From contig NZ_JOIU01000001.1 in the NCBI RefSeq assembly GCF_000720135.1, positions 248,001 to 312,000 of the forward strand: a stretch of 64,000 bases of DNA, written 5' to 3'. The position numbers and the translations under genes were made by a program. This document shows positions 34,587 through 42,241 of the stretch, piece after piece (the first letter of the stretch is position 1; every line of letters starts with the position of its first letter). The notes below the pieces were generated by a model, which worked only from the letters and a program-made list of their open reading frames with translations, was not told where the DNA came from and did not search any database. Source of the DNA: Streptomyces sp. NRRL S-1022. GTDB taxonomy: Bacteria; Actinomycetota; Actinomycetes; Streptomycetales; Streptomycetaceae.

Positions 34587-35186
34587 CTACTCCGCCGCCC
34601 TGACGCCGAGCGAGTCCAGGGCGGCGGCCACCGTCTTTCGCAACGACGCGGCGTCGGCACCAGCACGCGAGCGCAAGTTGACCCCGTAGGCGAGCAACGC
34701 CAGCAGATCCGCGGAAGCACCAGGATCGGCCCCGGGAGCTAGCTGACCCTGGCGGTCGGCGGTGACCAGTGCCGCGTACATCGCCTCGCGCAGCTCCCGG
34801 TGGTGCTGGTCCAGGACGCCGCGCACCTCCGGATCACTGTTCTCGGCCCCGGCGTGCGCGTTGGAGACCATGCAGCCCCATTGGGCGTACTCGCCCGAGC
34901 AGCGCGCCTCGATCAGGCCGGCGAAGAACTCGGAGACGGCCGGCAGACCCCGCTCGTCCTCGGCCAGGCGCCGGAACATCGGCTGGGAACGCTGCTCCAG
35001 GTACCGGCGCAGCGCGGTGAGATAGAGCTCCTGCTTTCCGCCGAACGTGGCATACAGGCTGGAGCGGTTGAGCCCAGTCGCGTTCACTATGTCCTGGATC
35101 CCGGTCGAGGCCACGCCCTGCCGCCAGAACAGCCGCACCACGGTCTCCAGGGTGGCATCCGGGTCGAAGTGCTTGATGTCCGGCAT
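34587..35186 (-). CDS. TetR-family transcriptional regulator
   Basis: 199 residues from ATG 35186. HTH: DPDATLETVVRLFWRQGVASTGIQDIVNATGLNRSSLYATFGGKQELY. The C-terminal domain has WGCMVSNAHAGAE, the TetR_C subgroup often next to peroxiredoxins and oxidoreductases. An inverted repeat in its own promoter (35200-35223) is almost identical to one in front of the peroxiredoxin gene (35546-35569), so it probably represses both. Oxidant or electrophile sensing is likely from context; the effector domain contains one Cys in the CMVS segment. Confidence 0.92.
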   Translation of the reverse strand: MPDIKHFDPDATLETVVRLFWRQGVASTGIQDIVNATGLNRSSLYATFGGKQELYLTALRRYLEQRSQPMFRRLAEDERGLPAVSEFFAGLIEARCSGEYAQWGCMVSNAHAGAENSDPEVRGVLDQHHRELREAMYAALVTADRQGQLAPGADPGASADLLALLAYGVNLRSRAGADAASLRKTVAAALDSLGVRAAE

Positions 35187-35199
35187 GTTTCACCCCGCC

Positions 35200-35223
35200 A
35201 TCTTGAAATAAGGATTCCAAGAT
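35200..35223. promoter_or_regulatory. TetR operator, copy 1 (autoregulation)
   Basis: ATCTTGAAA-TAAGGA-TTCCAAGAT, an inverted repeat with one mismatch, 14 bp before the TetR start codon. It matches the copy in front of the peroxiredoxin gene in arm sequence and spacer length. Confidence 0.75.
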
Positions 35224-35545
35224 ACTCCCCGTTCACCACCCCGCAAAGGTGCTGACGGGTACAGAGCAGGACAGGTCACCCACCTGTGCGAACGCATCCA
35301 GGTTCGTCCACGATCCGCCCGCGGTGGCACCAATCGCCGCGACCATGCCCCCATGAATCGCATACCAGCCCTCTGGGCGGCCGCGTACGGGTCGCAGACC
35401 CCCCGCCTCCGCCGCTACCTCGCCCGTCGCGCGGTCCAACTCGCCGCGTTCATCAAGGCTCTCGCACTGGCCGAGCATCGCCCCTTCACCAGCCTCTGAC
35501 CCATCGGCGCCTCCGCATGGCTGGCGCGGGACCACGCATGGCATT
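35224..35545. other. Intergenic, no supported gene
   Basis: A 49-codon plus-strand frame (ATG 35353 to a stop at 35502) reads WAAAYGSQTPRLRRYLARRA and has no ribosome site or recognised family. Nothing else stands out. Confidence 0.4.
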
Positions 35546-35569
35546 ATCTTGAAACGATCATTTCAAGAT
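35546..35569. promoter_or_regulatory. TetR operator, copy 2 (peroxiredoxin promoter)
   Basis: ATCTTGAAA-CGATCA-TTTCAAGAT, a perfect 9-bp inverted repeat with a 6-bp spacer, 41 bp before the peroxiredoxin start. It matches the operator copy in the TetR promoter. Confidence 0.8.
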
Positions 35570-35610
35570 TGGGCCCCGCTCCAGTCGCCGACCAGGAGGA
35601 ACGAAGCGCC

Positions 35611-36261
35611 ATGACCACCCTGAACGCCGAACTGCGCACCTTCTACGAAGCACGTCAGCAGCAGATCCCCGCCGAGATCCGGGAGATCATGCAGCGGGCT
35701 GGCCAGGAACTCGCCGACTCCGGCCAGGCCGACAACGCCCTGGCCGTCGGTGCGCAGGCCCCTCGCTTCGACCTCCCCACCGCGACCGGACAGACCCTGG
35801 CCCTCGACGACCTGCTAGCTGACGGCCCGGTCGTGCTGACTTTCTACCGGGGCGCGTGGTGCCCGTACTGCAACATCGCGCTGCGCTCACTCCAGCAGCA
35901 CCACGAGGCCATCACCGCCCGCGGCGCCCGCCTGGTGGCCGTCTCCCCCCAGATCCCCGACGAGTCCCTCACTCTGACCGAGAAGCACGGCCTCGCCTTC
36001 GAGGTCCTCAGTGATATCGGCTCCGACACCGCCAAGCAGTACGGGCTCGCCTTCGACCTCCCCGATGACCTCGCAGCGGTGTACGACAAGCTCGGTTTCG
36101 ACCTCCAGCGCGTCAATGACGGCCATCCGCGTACGCTCCCGCTGCCCGCGACCTACGTCATCGACCGCGATGGAGCGATCCGCTGGGCCTTCGTCGACAC
36201 GGACTACACCACCCGCGCGGAACCGGCCGACATCATCGCCGTCCTCGACGCAATGAGCTGA
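35611..36261 (+). CDS. AhpC/TSA peroxiredoxin-like protein
   Basis: 216 residues from ATG 35611 with a strong AGGAGG site. After a helical N-terminal extension (about 45 residues) comes a thioredoxin fold: APRFDLPTATGQTLAL, VVLTFYRGAWCPYCNIAL with Cys84 and Cys87 as CxxC, VSPQIPDESLTL, and a conserved YVIDRDGAIRWAFVDTDYTTRAEP. This is the peroxiredoxin-like subgroup with a CPYC motif, expected to reduce peroxides or disulfides. It is alone in its transcription unit and is probably repressed by the adjacent TetR. Confidence 0.93.
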   Translation: MTTLNAELRTFYEARQQQIPAEIREIMQRAGQELADSGQADNALAVGAQAPRFDLPTATGQTLALDDLLADGPVVLTFYRGAWCPYCNIALRSLQQHHEAITARGARLVAVSPQIPDESLTLTEKHGLAFEVLSDIGSDTAKQYGLAFDLPDDLAAVYDKLGFDLQRVNDGHPRTLPLPATYVIDRDGAIRWAFVDTDYTTRAEPADIIAVLDAMS

Positions 36262-36298
36262 TCGCCATCTCCATCAGTTTTCGCAGCCCATCGGCCAT

Positions 36299-36510
36299 CT
36301 ACGCATAGCGGTTCGTACTGAGGCTGCGGATCTTGCCCTCGGCCGTTGCGACGCTGGCGTTGTCGGGCGCCGAGGTAAGGTGCCCAGCTGGTGAACAGGG
36401 GCAGGTCCTCGTCGGCGACGGACGTGAGGCTCGCGAGGATGGCGCCGTTGCAGGCGAGCAGTAACGACGACTTGCCGTCAGTGCGGCTGAAAGCGCGTGA
36501 GTTCGCAGCA
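36299..36510 (-). pseudogene. Remnant of a Pycsar-effector-like (PycTM) membrane protein
   Basis: Minus strand reads SRTDGKSSLLLACNGAILASLTSVADEDLP, then loses the frame. A later segment ATAEGKIRSLSTNRYA and its stop at 36299 are in another frame. An Arg-Thr-Asp-x-Lys-x-Ser-Leu-Leu-Leu helix running into a small-residue membrane segment is the signature of the PycTM domain of Pycsar effector proteins, which damage the inner membrane on cyclic-nucleotide signals. Only the first membrane helix and perhaps the end survive. The assignment rests on about 30 residues. Confidence 0.45.
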
Positions 36511-36703
36511 CATCCCGGTCCCCGACGGCTGGGATGACCATCCCTGCGCCTACTTGCTGTTCGGCCCTCCGTATGAGGACCTTGCCGCCGAAGCGCGCGA
36601 ACGCGGCTGGCGTGTGGCGCACCTGCCCGGCGCGCATCTTCATCAGATCGTCGATCCTGCCGGCACAGCCCGGCACCTCGTCGAACTCGCCACCACATCT
36701 TGA
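36505..36703 (+). pseudogene. Alpha/beta-hydrolase C-terminal fragment
   Basis: Plus strand reads HPCAYLLFGPPYEDLAAEARERGWRVAHLPGAHLHQIVDPAGTARHLVELA and stops at 36703. LPGAHLHQIVDPAGTA is the catalytic-His loop and final helix of small alpha/beta hydrolases. The nucleophile half is missing upstream, where the PycTM-like fragment on the other strand begins. Confidence 0.65.
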
Positions 36704-36985
36704 TCCATTTCCGTGACGCCCTCCATGCAGTCTGCGTGAGCGGCTGACAGGTAGGTGCGCGACCTGGCCTCTTTGGAGTGAATGCGCGGCTCCGTCCGCC
36801 CGGCGACGGCAGGGTTTGTGCGTCGATCACGGTCATGTCGGAGGCCGCGCTGCTTGATCACGCTCTGCCGCGGCTGGTCGCATTTCATCTCGGTCCTGCA
36901 CCACTCTGAAGGACACAGGGCGCTCTGGAGCTTCCGTGAGAAAGACGCGCCTCGCTGGTCTCGATCTCGTACATGGCCTGGGCGG

Positions 36986-37444
36986 TCAAGCGTGTTCACC
37001 TCCGCGATGGCGGCGCACGCGGACCAGCTGCGCGAGACGCTGCTCCAACCGTGCGGCGGGCAGCTCCAGGACGACGGCGAACTCATCTTCTCCGACGTGG
37101 CCGAGGGAGGCGCGCGGGCCCGCCCACGCGGTGAGCCGCACGGCGGTCGCGGCCAGGACGGCGTCTCCGGCCGGGTGCCCGAAGCCGTCGCTCACGGCCT
37201 TGAAGTGGTCCTGGTCGACGATGACCACGGCCGTGTCGTCGCCGTGGCGGGCCAGGAGCCGGTGGGCGCGGGCGGTGTCGGAGTCGCGGCGCAGCAGGCC
37301 GGTCAGCGGGTCGCGGCGGGTGGCGGCGAGCTGCCTGTGCAGCGTGACCGCGTGGACTGCCCAGCCGGTCAACGGCAGGGCAGCGGTCGTCAGTAAGAGG
37401 GTGCGCTGGCCGAACCGGCCCTGGACGCGCAGGAGGGACGACAT
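36986..37444 (-). pseudogene. Small GGDEF-domain protein, degenerate motif and truncated
   Basis: 152 residues from ATG 37444. One membrane segment (LLLTTAALPLTGWAVHAV) is followed by a diguanylate-cyclase start: RRDPLTGLLRRDS, VVIVDQDHFKAVSDGFGHPAGDAVLAATA, then GEDEFAVVLELP in place of GGDEF. The second Gly is replaced by Glu, and the domain ends early, lacking the last 60 or so residues, so cyclase activity is unlikely. Related small GGDEF proteins are widespread in Streptomyces accessory DNA. Downstream is transposon-like debris. Confidence 0.65.
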
Positions 37445-37664
37445 ACTCGGGTTCTTCGTCTCGTCTCGTATGGGATGGACGGGCCGGGACAGTCGTCGAA
37501 GCCGGTCAAGCAGAGCGGCTGTCCCAGGGCAGAGCTACAGCTCGAAGGGGCTGGGGTTGAGCCAGCTGTACGGGCTCCTCCAGGGGCCGGCAGTCGCGGC
37601 GGGCCAGTCGAGCTCCCAGCCGGGCCGGTATCCGCTTTTGCCGTTCGTTCACTGGTCCTGCTAG
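37445..37664. other. No supported gene
   Basis: Between the GGDEF remnant and the small ORF at 37665 no frame has recognisable motifs or a ribosome site. Confidence 0.35.
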
Positions 37665-37778
37665 ATGCCGAAGATCTACCGAGACGACTGCCCAGTGCCA
37701 ATCTTCGCGCCGAACAGCATGCCCGCCCAGGAGTACAACAAGGTCGCTACCGCGCTCGGCTTCAACCGCCGCGCCTGA
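37665..37778 (+). CDS. 37-residue hypothetical ORF
   Basis: ATG 37665 to TGA 37778, reading MPKIYRDDCPVPIFAPNS and ending ALGFNRRA. Composition is less GC-biased at wobble positions than the neighbours but looks protein-like (one Cys, aromatic residues, no repeats). No ribosome site is obvious, so it could also be the end of a lost longer gene. Function unknown. Confidence 0.3.
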   Translation: MPKIYRDDCPVPIFAPNSMPAQEYNKVATALGFNRRA

Positions 37779-37814
37779 CCTTTCCCTCGGGAAACAAGAC
37801 GGCAGGAACGCAAA

Positions 37815-37853
37815 AAGGGCCCATTCACCGCAGCTCGCGGCGACCGGGCCCTT
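37815..37853 (-). terminator. Hairpin with U-run on the minus strand
   Basis: AAGGGCCC at 37815-37822 pairs with GGGCCCTT at 37846-37853 around an internally structured loop. On the minus strand the stem is followed by five T residues, as in an intrinsic terminator. It lies 388 bp past the stop of the response-regulator gene, so it may end that transcript or an unrecognised small RNA. Confidence 0.5.
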
Positions 37854-38241
37854 GTCTCCTTACGATGTTCGAGCGAGTCGAACGACTTGGAAACTCTTGT
37901 TTCCAGACCCTGGGACGCGTGAGGACCCCTACCCCTTTGGCGACACGGGCCCTCATTCGCACCGCACTGCACCGCACCGAGGTCATGCTGCCCAGGTTGC
38001 AGGGGCGCCTTCGTCAGGGTTGGGGATGCTGGCGGCGGTCACCAGGGCGGCCGGGTGCCGCATGGCCGTGATCGGGACCGCGCCGGGTTCAGTGCTGGGT
38101 GCCCAGACCATTGCCAGGTGTCGTCCCACTCGCATCCGCAGCCGTGGTCCGGGTGCTTGTGGCCAGGGTTTGCCGTTGACCGTCGACCACTTCCTGAGCA
38201 ACTACATCGAGCCGGAGAGGCGGCTGTTCCACACAGATTGA
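37854..38241. other. Gene-free stretch before the response-regulator stop
   Basis: No coding frame with recognisable motifs. Ends in a minus-strand terminator (37815-37853). A tRNA was looked for and not found. Confidence 0.4.
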
Positions 38242-38952
38242 TCACTCACCGTCCCGGCCGACGAGCGGAGCCTGGCCGTCCCCGTGGACGAGTAGCGCCG
38301 CCTGCACCCGGTTCTCCAGGCCGAGGCGGGTGAGGATGCGGTTGACGCGGCTCTTCACGGTGGCCTCGCTCAGGCCCAGGGCGGCGGCGATCCGTGCGTT
38401 GGACAGGCCGCGCCCGACCAGTACCAGAACCTCCAGTTCGCGGGCGGTCAGCAGGCGCGACAGCTCGGTCCGGTCCGGCCGGGCGGCCGGGGGAGGCCCG
38501 GGCAGCAGTCCGGCGGGCAGGGCGGTGACGGTGTCGATCAGGCGGCGGGTGATGTCCGGGGCGAGCACGGCTTCCCCGGCCGCGACCGCGCGTACGGCCT
38601 CGGCCAGCCGGTCGGGCGGGCTGTTCTTCAGCAGGAACCCAGCGGCGCCCGCCCGCAGCGCGGCATGCACGTACTCGTCCAGGTCAAACGTGGTGAGGAC
38701 CAGGACCCGCGGCGCCGGTCCCGGCCCGGGCCAGCAGCCGGTGATGCGCCGGGTGGCCTCGACACCGGTCGTGCCGGGCATGCGGATGTCCATCAGCACG
38801 ACGTCGGGCCGCAGTTCGGCCGCCCGGGCGACCGCCTGCTCCCCGTCGCCCGCCTCGCCGACGACCATCAGCCCCTCGCGGCGGTCGATGACCAGCCGCA
38901 GCGCGGTCCGTACCATCTCCTGGTCGTCGGCCACGAGTACCCGTACCGTCAT
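38242..38952 (-). CDS. NarL/FixJ-family response regulator
   Basis: 236 residues from ATG 38952. Receiver domain: VRVLVADDQEMVRTALRLV (acidic pocket), phosphoacceptor Asp55 in DVVLMDIRMPG, VLVLTTFDLDEYV (switch Thr), GFLLKNSPP (Lys). After a Pro-rich linker comes the LuxR-type HTH: LTARELEVLVLVGRGLSNARIAAALGLSEATVKSRVNRIL. Overlaps the preceding histidine-kinase gene as ATGA, so the pair is one two-component system. The target genes are unknown; the nearest candidate is the divergent Lnt-like gene at 40317. Confidence 0.95.
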   Translation of the reverse strand: MTVRVLVADDQEMVRTALRLVIDRREGLMVVGEAGDGEQAVARAAELRPDVVLMDIRMPGTTGVEATRRITGCWPGPGPAPRVLVLTTFDLDEYVHAALRAGAAGFLLKNSPPDRLAEAVRAVAAGEAVLAPDITRRLIDTVTALPAGLLPGPPPAARPDRTELSRLLTARELEVLVLVGRGLSNARIAAALGLSEATVKSRVNRILTRLGLENRVQAALLVHGDGQAPLVGRDGE

Positions 38953-40178
38953 ACGGCCACCTCTGCGGCTCGCGGCGCCCGCGCCCGCAGGACGGCATAC
39001 AGCCGCCAGCCGCCGCCCTCGCACACCCCGGCCGTCACCTCGCCGTCGAACGCCGCCACGCGTTCGCGCATGCCCACCAGCCCGCGCCCGCTGCCGGGGA
39101 CGGGCTGGTGGCCCGGGGCGGCCGGACCGTTCACCACCTCGACGGTGAGGCGCGAGGCGTCGCCGCGCACGGTGACGCGTACGCCCACGGGACCGGCGTG
39201 CTTGACGACGTTCGTCAGGGCCTCCTGGACGATCCGGTAGGCCGATACCCGCATCCCCGGGGACGGCGCGCTCTCCGCCCCCGGCTCCACCCGGCTCGTC
39301 ACCCGGCAGCCCGCCGCGGTGGCCATGTCCAGGAGCGGGCCGAGGTGGTCGAGGGACGGTTCGGGTGCGAGCCGCTGGTCACGGAAGGACAGCAGCCCGA
39401 GCAGTCGCCGCATCTCGACGAGCGCGGTGTCGGCGCTCCGCGCGATGAGTCCGACGCCCTCCACCACCGCCGTGTCGGGGAGCGGCCCGGTGGCCAGGAC
39501 GTCCTCGGCGGCCCGCGCCTGCACGGCGATGGCGCTCACATGGTGGGCCACCACATCGTGCAGGTCACGGGCGATACGGGCGCGTTCGGCGACCACCGCC
39601 TGGCGGGCGTTGCGCTCCTGCTCGGCGGCCAGCCGCCGGTTGAGATCGCGCAGCCGGTCGGCGTCAGCCCCGATCCTGCGTCTGCCGTACCCCAACGTCC
39701 AGGCCAGACCGAGGAAGAAGACGAACGTCGTAGCGCTGATCGGCTCCAGCGAACCGAGGCTCGGCGGCTGCCGCCAGTGCCCGGTGAGGGCATCGGCGGT
39801 GAGCGCCGAGACGAGGCACAGCACCGCCCCCGGCAGGCTCACGCGGGCACGGACGTGTCCGGCCAGGGCGTACACGCCGAGCATGAGCAGGAACGGGCCC
39901 GGCACCTTCCCGGCGATCGGGGAGGTCGCCTGGAAGGCCGCGTACATTACGGTCATCGCCGCCAGCGCGAGGCAAGGGTGCGTCCGCCGCCACAGCAGGG
40001 GCACGGTCTGCGCCCCCCACAGGACAACGCCCCAGGCGGCGGGTTCCGGGGCGCGGTGTACCACGGTGGCCACGTCGAACAACGTCAGCCCACCGCCGAG
40101 CGCGGCGTCCGCCGCCCGCGGTCGGCAGGCGATCCAGCGCCGCGCGGCTCGTGGCGCGGCCTTCAAGTCAGTGACCAT
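38949..40178 (-). CDS. HisKA_3-type sensor histidine kinase
   Basis: 409 residues from ATG 40178. About five or six membrane segments occupy residues 30-165 with very short external loops, so the stimulus is probably membrane-related. The dimerisation helix carries the phospho-acceptor His207 in ERARIARDLHDVVAHHVSAIAVQA. The HATPase domain has YRIVQEALTNVVKHAG (N-box) and GRGLVGMRERV (G-box). It is the partner of the downstream NarL-type regulator. The Lnt-like gene is transcribed divergently 138 bp away and may be controlled by the pair. Confidence 0.93.
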   Translation of the reverse strand: MVTDLKAAPRAARRWIACRPRAADAALGGGLTLFDVATVVHRAPEPAAWGVVLWGAQTVPLLWRRTHPCLALAAMTVMYAAFQATSPIAGKVPGPFLLMLGVYALAGHVRARVSLPGAVLCLVSALTADALTGHWRQPPSLGSLEPISATTFVFFLGLAWTLGYGRRRIGADADRLRDLNRRLAAEQERNARQAVVAERARIARDLHDVVAHHVSAIAVQARAAEDVLATGPLPDTAVVEGVGLIARSADTALVEMRRLLGLLSFRDQRLAPEPSLDHLGPLLDMATAAGCRVTSRVEPGAESAPSPGMRVSAYRIVQEALTNVVKHAGPVGVRVTVRGDASRLTVEVVNGPAAPGHQPVPGSGRGLVGMRERVAAFDGEVTAGVCEGGGWRLYAVLRARAPRAAEVAV

Positions 40179-40316
40179 CTTGGTCGGTCAGGCTAGACGA
40201 CCCGGGAGCGCGGCGGATCATCCTCCGGTCGGGCACCGAAAGTTCCGCGCCCGCGACCGGAGTTCGTCACACCGGCCGAGGCGCGACGACACCCCCTCTC
40301 CCTAGCGTCGTCCCCT

Positions 40317-41696
40317 GTGAAGAATCACCCGATACTGAAGAATCACCTGATACGGCAGTACGGCCTGCTGGTCCTCGGCGCGGGGACGATGCTGTTCGCG
40401 GTGGGCGGCCGGTGGGACATCGCGGCGGCGGCCTGGCTCTACCCCGTGCTCCTGCTGCGGTTCGCACGACTTGGCCGCGCCTGGTCAGGACCGCTGTGGC
40501 TCTGGGCGGCGCATGCCGCCGCGGCCGTCTTCTGGGTACAGGAGTCGAAGATCGGCTTCAACTCCGTGGTCGTCGCGGGCGCCACCGCGCTCGCCGCCCT
40601 GCAGACGCTGCCGTACCTGGCCGACCGGCTCCTGGCGAGCCGCCTGCGCCCCGCGCTCGCCACCCTGGCCTTCCCCGCCAGTGTGGCGGCCACCGAGTAC
40701 CTGATCACCGTAGTCTCCCCGTGCGGCACGGCCTACGGCTCCCTTGCCGTCACCCAGCACGGCGACCTGCCCCTCCTCCAACTCGTCTCGGTGACAGGCC
40801 CGTGGGGGATCGGGTTCCTGATCGGTTACGTCGCCGCCGCCGTCAACGGAATCTGGGAACGCTGGGAACGCTGGGAACGCTGGGAACGCCCTTCGTGGCG
40901 CGCCGGCCTGCTGTACGCAGCCCTCCTGCCAGCCCTCGTCCTCGCCGCCGGCGGCGCCCGGCTCGCGCTCACCCCGCCCACGAGCCTGACCGTACGCATC
41001 GCGGGCGTGAGCCCCACCTCGGCCGTGACGCAGCACCTCAAGACGGTACTGAGCCGGTACGCCGACACCCCGGCCGGCGTCGCCACCGCCCCCGCCGCAC
41101 AGGTGCAGCCCGCGATGACGGCCGTCGAGGACGACCTGCTGACCGCCACCCGGCGCGAGGCCGCCGCCGGGGCGAAGATCGTCGTCTGGCCCGAGGAGGC
41201 CGTCCGCACCCAGGAGTCGCACGAGGCCGCCACCGTGGCCGCCGCACAGGCCGAGGCCCGCCGCTCGGGCGTCTACCTGGAGATCGGCGTCCGCGTCCAC
41301 ACCGCCACCGCACCCGCGTACGGCCGCAACGAGGCGATCCTCACGGACTTCCCCGCCATGATGCGGGTCCGCGCCGACATCATGCTCGTCCCCTCCCACG
41401 ACTGGCGCGAGTTCGGCGCCCCGCACACCGCCAAGGCGGCCCTGCGCGCCGTCGAGTCCGGCTACGCCTTGGTCCGCCAGGACGCGGAGGGCGTCTCCAC
41501 CGCCTACGACAACCAGGGCCACGTCCTCGCCACGGCGGACTACTTCACCTCCGGCGGCCGCCAGACCATGGTCGCCTACATCCCGACCCGCGGCACCACC
41601 ACGCTCTACGACCGCATCGGCGACACCTTCGCCTGGCTGTGCCTGACGCTCTTGGCTGCCTTGACGGCACTGGCCGCCCGGCGCCCGCTGAAGTAG
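40317..41696 (+). CDS. Apolipoprotein N-acyltransferase-like protein lacking the catalytic Lys/Cys segment
   Basis: 459 residues from GTG 40317; no ribosome site is visible, and a leaderless start is possible. About seven membrane segments (residues 12-225) precede a nitrilase-like periplasmic domain, then one last TMS, as in Lnt. The Glu of the triad is in VVWPEEAV. However, NEAILTD is joined directly to FPAMMRVRADIMLVPSHDW. In Lnt and other nitrilases 45-55 residues lie between, including the catalytic Lys and Cys. The join is in frame, so the protein is stable in sequence but should be catalytically dead. A tandem ERW repeat (WERWERWERWE) lies before the domain. Confidence 0.8.
   Translation: MKNHPILKNHLIRQYGLLVLGAGTMLFAVGGRWDIAAAAWLYPVLLLRFARLGRAWSGPLWLWAAHAAAAVFWVQESKIGFNSVVVAGATALAALQTLPYLADRLLASRLRPALATLAFPASVAATEYLITVVSPCGTAYGSLAVTQHGDLPLLQLVSVTGPWGIGFLIGYVAAAVNGIWERWERWERWERPSWRAGLLYAALLPALVLAAGGARLALTPPTSLTVRIAGVSPTSAVTQHLKTVLSRYADTPAGVATAPAAQVQPAMTAVEDDLLTATRREAAAGAKIVVWPEEAVRTQESHEAATVAAAQAEARRSGVYLEIGVRVHTATAPAYGRNEAILTDFPAMMRVRADIMLVPSHDWREFGAPHTAKAALRAVESGYALVRQDAEGVSTAYDNQGHVLATADYFTSGGRQTMVAYIPTRGTTTLYDRIGDTFAWLCLTLLAALTALAARRPLK
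40319..40353 (+). repeat. Tandem duplication at the start of the Lnt-like gene
   Basis: GAAGAATCACCCGATACT is followed immediately by GAAGAATCACCTGATAC, two near-identical copies encoding KNHPI/KNHLI. The duplication lies at the very N-terminus, where it would alter only the cytoplasmic tail. Confidence 0.6.
40853..40888 (+). repeat. Four tandem copies of a 9-bp unit (GGGAACGCT)
   Basis: GGGAACGCT repeats in tandem within the Lnt-like gene and encodes the ERW repeat between the last N-terminal membrane helix and the next. Multiples of nine keep the frame, so copy number can vary without inactivating the gene. Confidence 0.8.
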
Positions 41697-41818
41697 CGGC
41701 AGCGGCCCGGACCGCGCTGCCATTCCATAGGCGGTCGTTAAGGCAACCACATTGGGGGTTTTACCCTGGACACTCCCGGCGCCTGCCGAGCGCGATCAGA
41801 CGTTGATCAATCGCAACC

Positions 41819-42241
41819 TCAACGGCTGTACTGATGTCCGAGGCCGGGGACAGAGGTCAGGCGAGCGACGCCCGTGGCGGCTTCCAGTTCTTCTCTCAGC
41901 TTCTGGTTTTCCAGGGTGATGCGCTGGATGTGGCAGGCGGTGAGTGTGAGGGTCTCGGTGAGCTCGCGGTTGCGACGTTTGAGCTTGGCGTTTCGGGCGA
42001 CGAGCCTGTCGTAGTGGCTCGGTTCGCTTGGGGCTCCTGGCGTCGGCGGTGCTGACCGGAGGGCGACGATCTCCTGTGCGATGGCGGGGAAGTGGCGGCG
42101 GAAGGTCGTGTTGCTCATGCCGAACTTGCTGGCCAGAGCCAGGACGCTCGGCTGGGTGCCGTTGTCGCCCGCTCGCTGGCGGAGTTCTTTCAGGGCCGCC
42201 CGGACTCGGGATTCGGAGGGGGAGTCGACGCGGCGGGTCAT
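41819..42241 (-). CDS. TnpC-like accessory protein of a tyrosine-recombinase transposition module
   Basis: 140 residues from ATG 42241, overlapping the end of the recombinase pseudogene. N-terminal HTH-like part: SRVRAALKELRQRAGDNG, LALASKFGMSNTTFRRHFPAIAQEI; then a long coiled coil (RLVARNAKLKRRNRELTETLTLT, ITLENQKLREELEAA). This fits the small DNA-binding coiled-coil partner (TnpC/DUF6262-like) encoded after the recombinases of Tn554-type elements. It appears intact, although its recombinase partner is broken. Confidence 0.65.
   Translation of the reverse strand: MTRRVDSPSESRVRAALKELRQRAGDNGTQPSVLALASKFGMSNTTFRRHFPAIAQEIVALRSAPPTPGAPSEPSHYDRLVARNAKLKRRNRELTETLTLTACHIQRITLENQKLREELEAATGVARLTSVPGLGHQYSR

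Noticed and set aside
37861..37920. Possible tRNA around a GTTCGAGCGAGTCGAACG segment
   Set aside because: No acceptor stem, anticodon arm or CCA-side pairing can be assembled; it is only a local palindrome.
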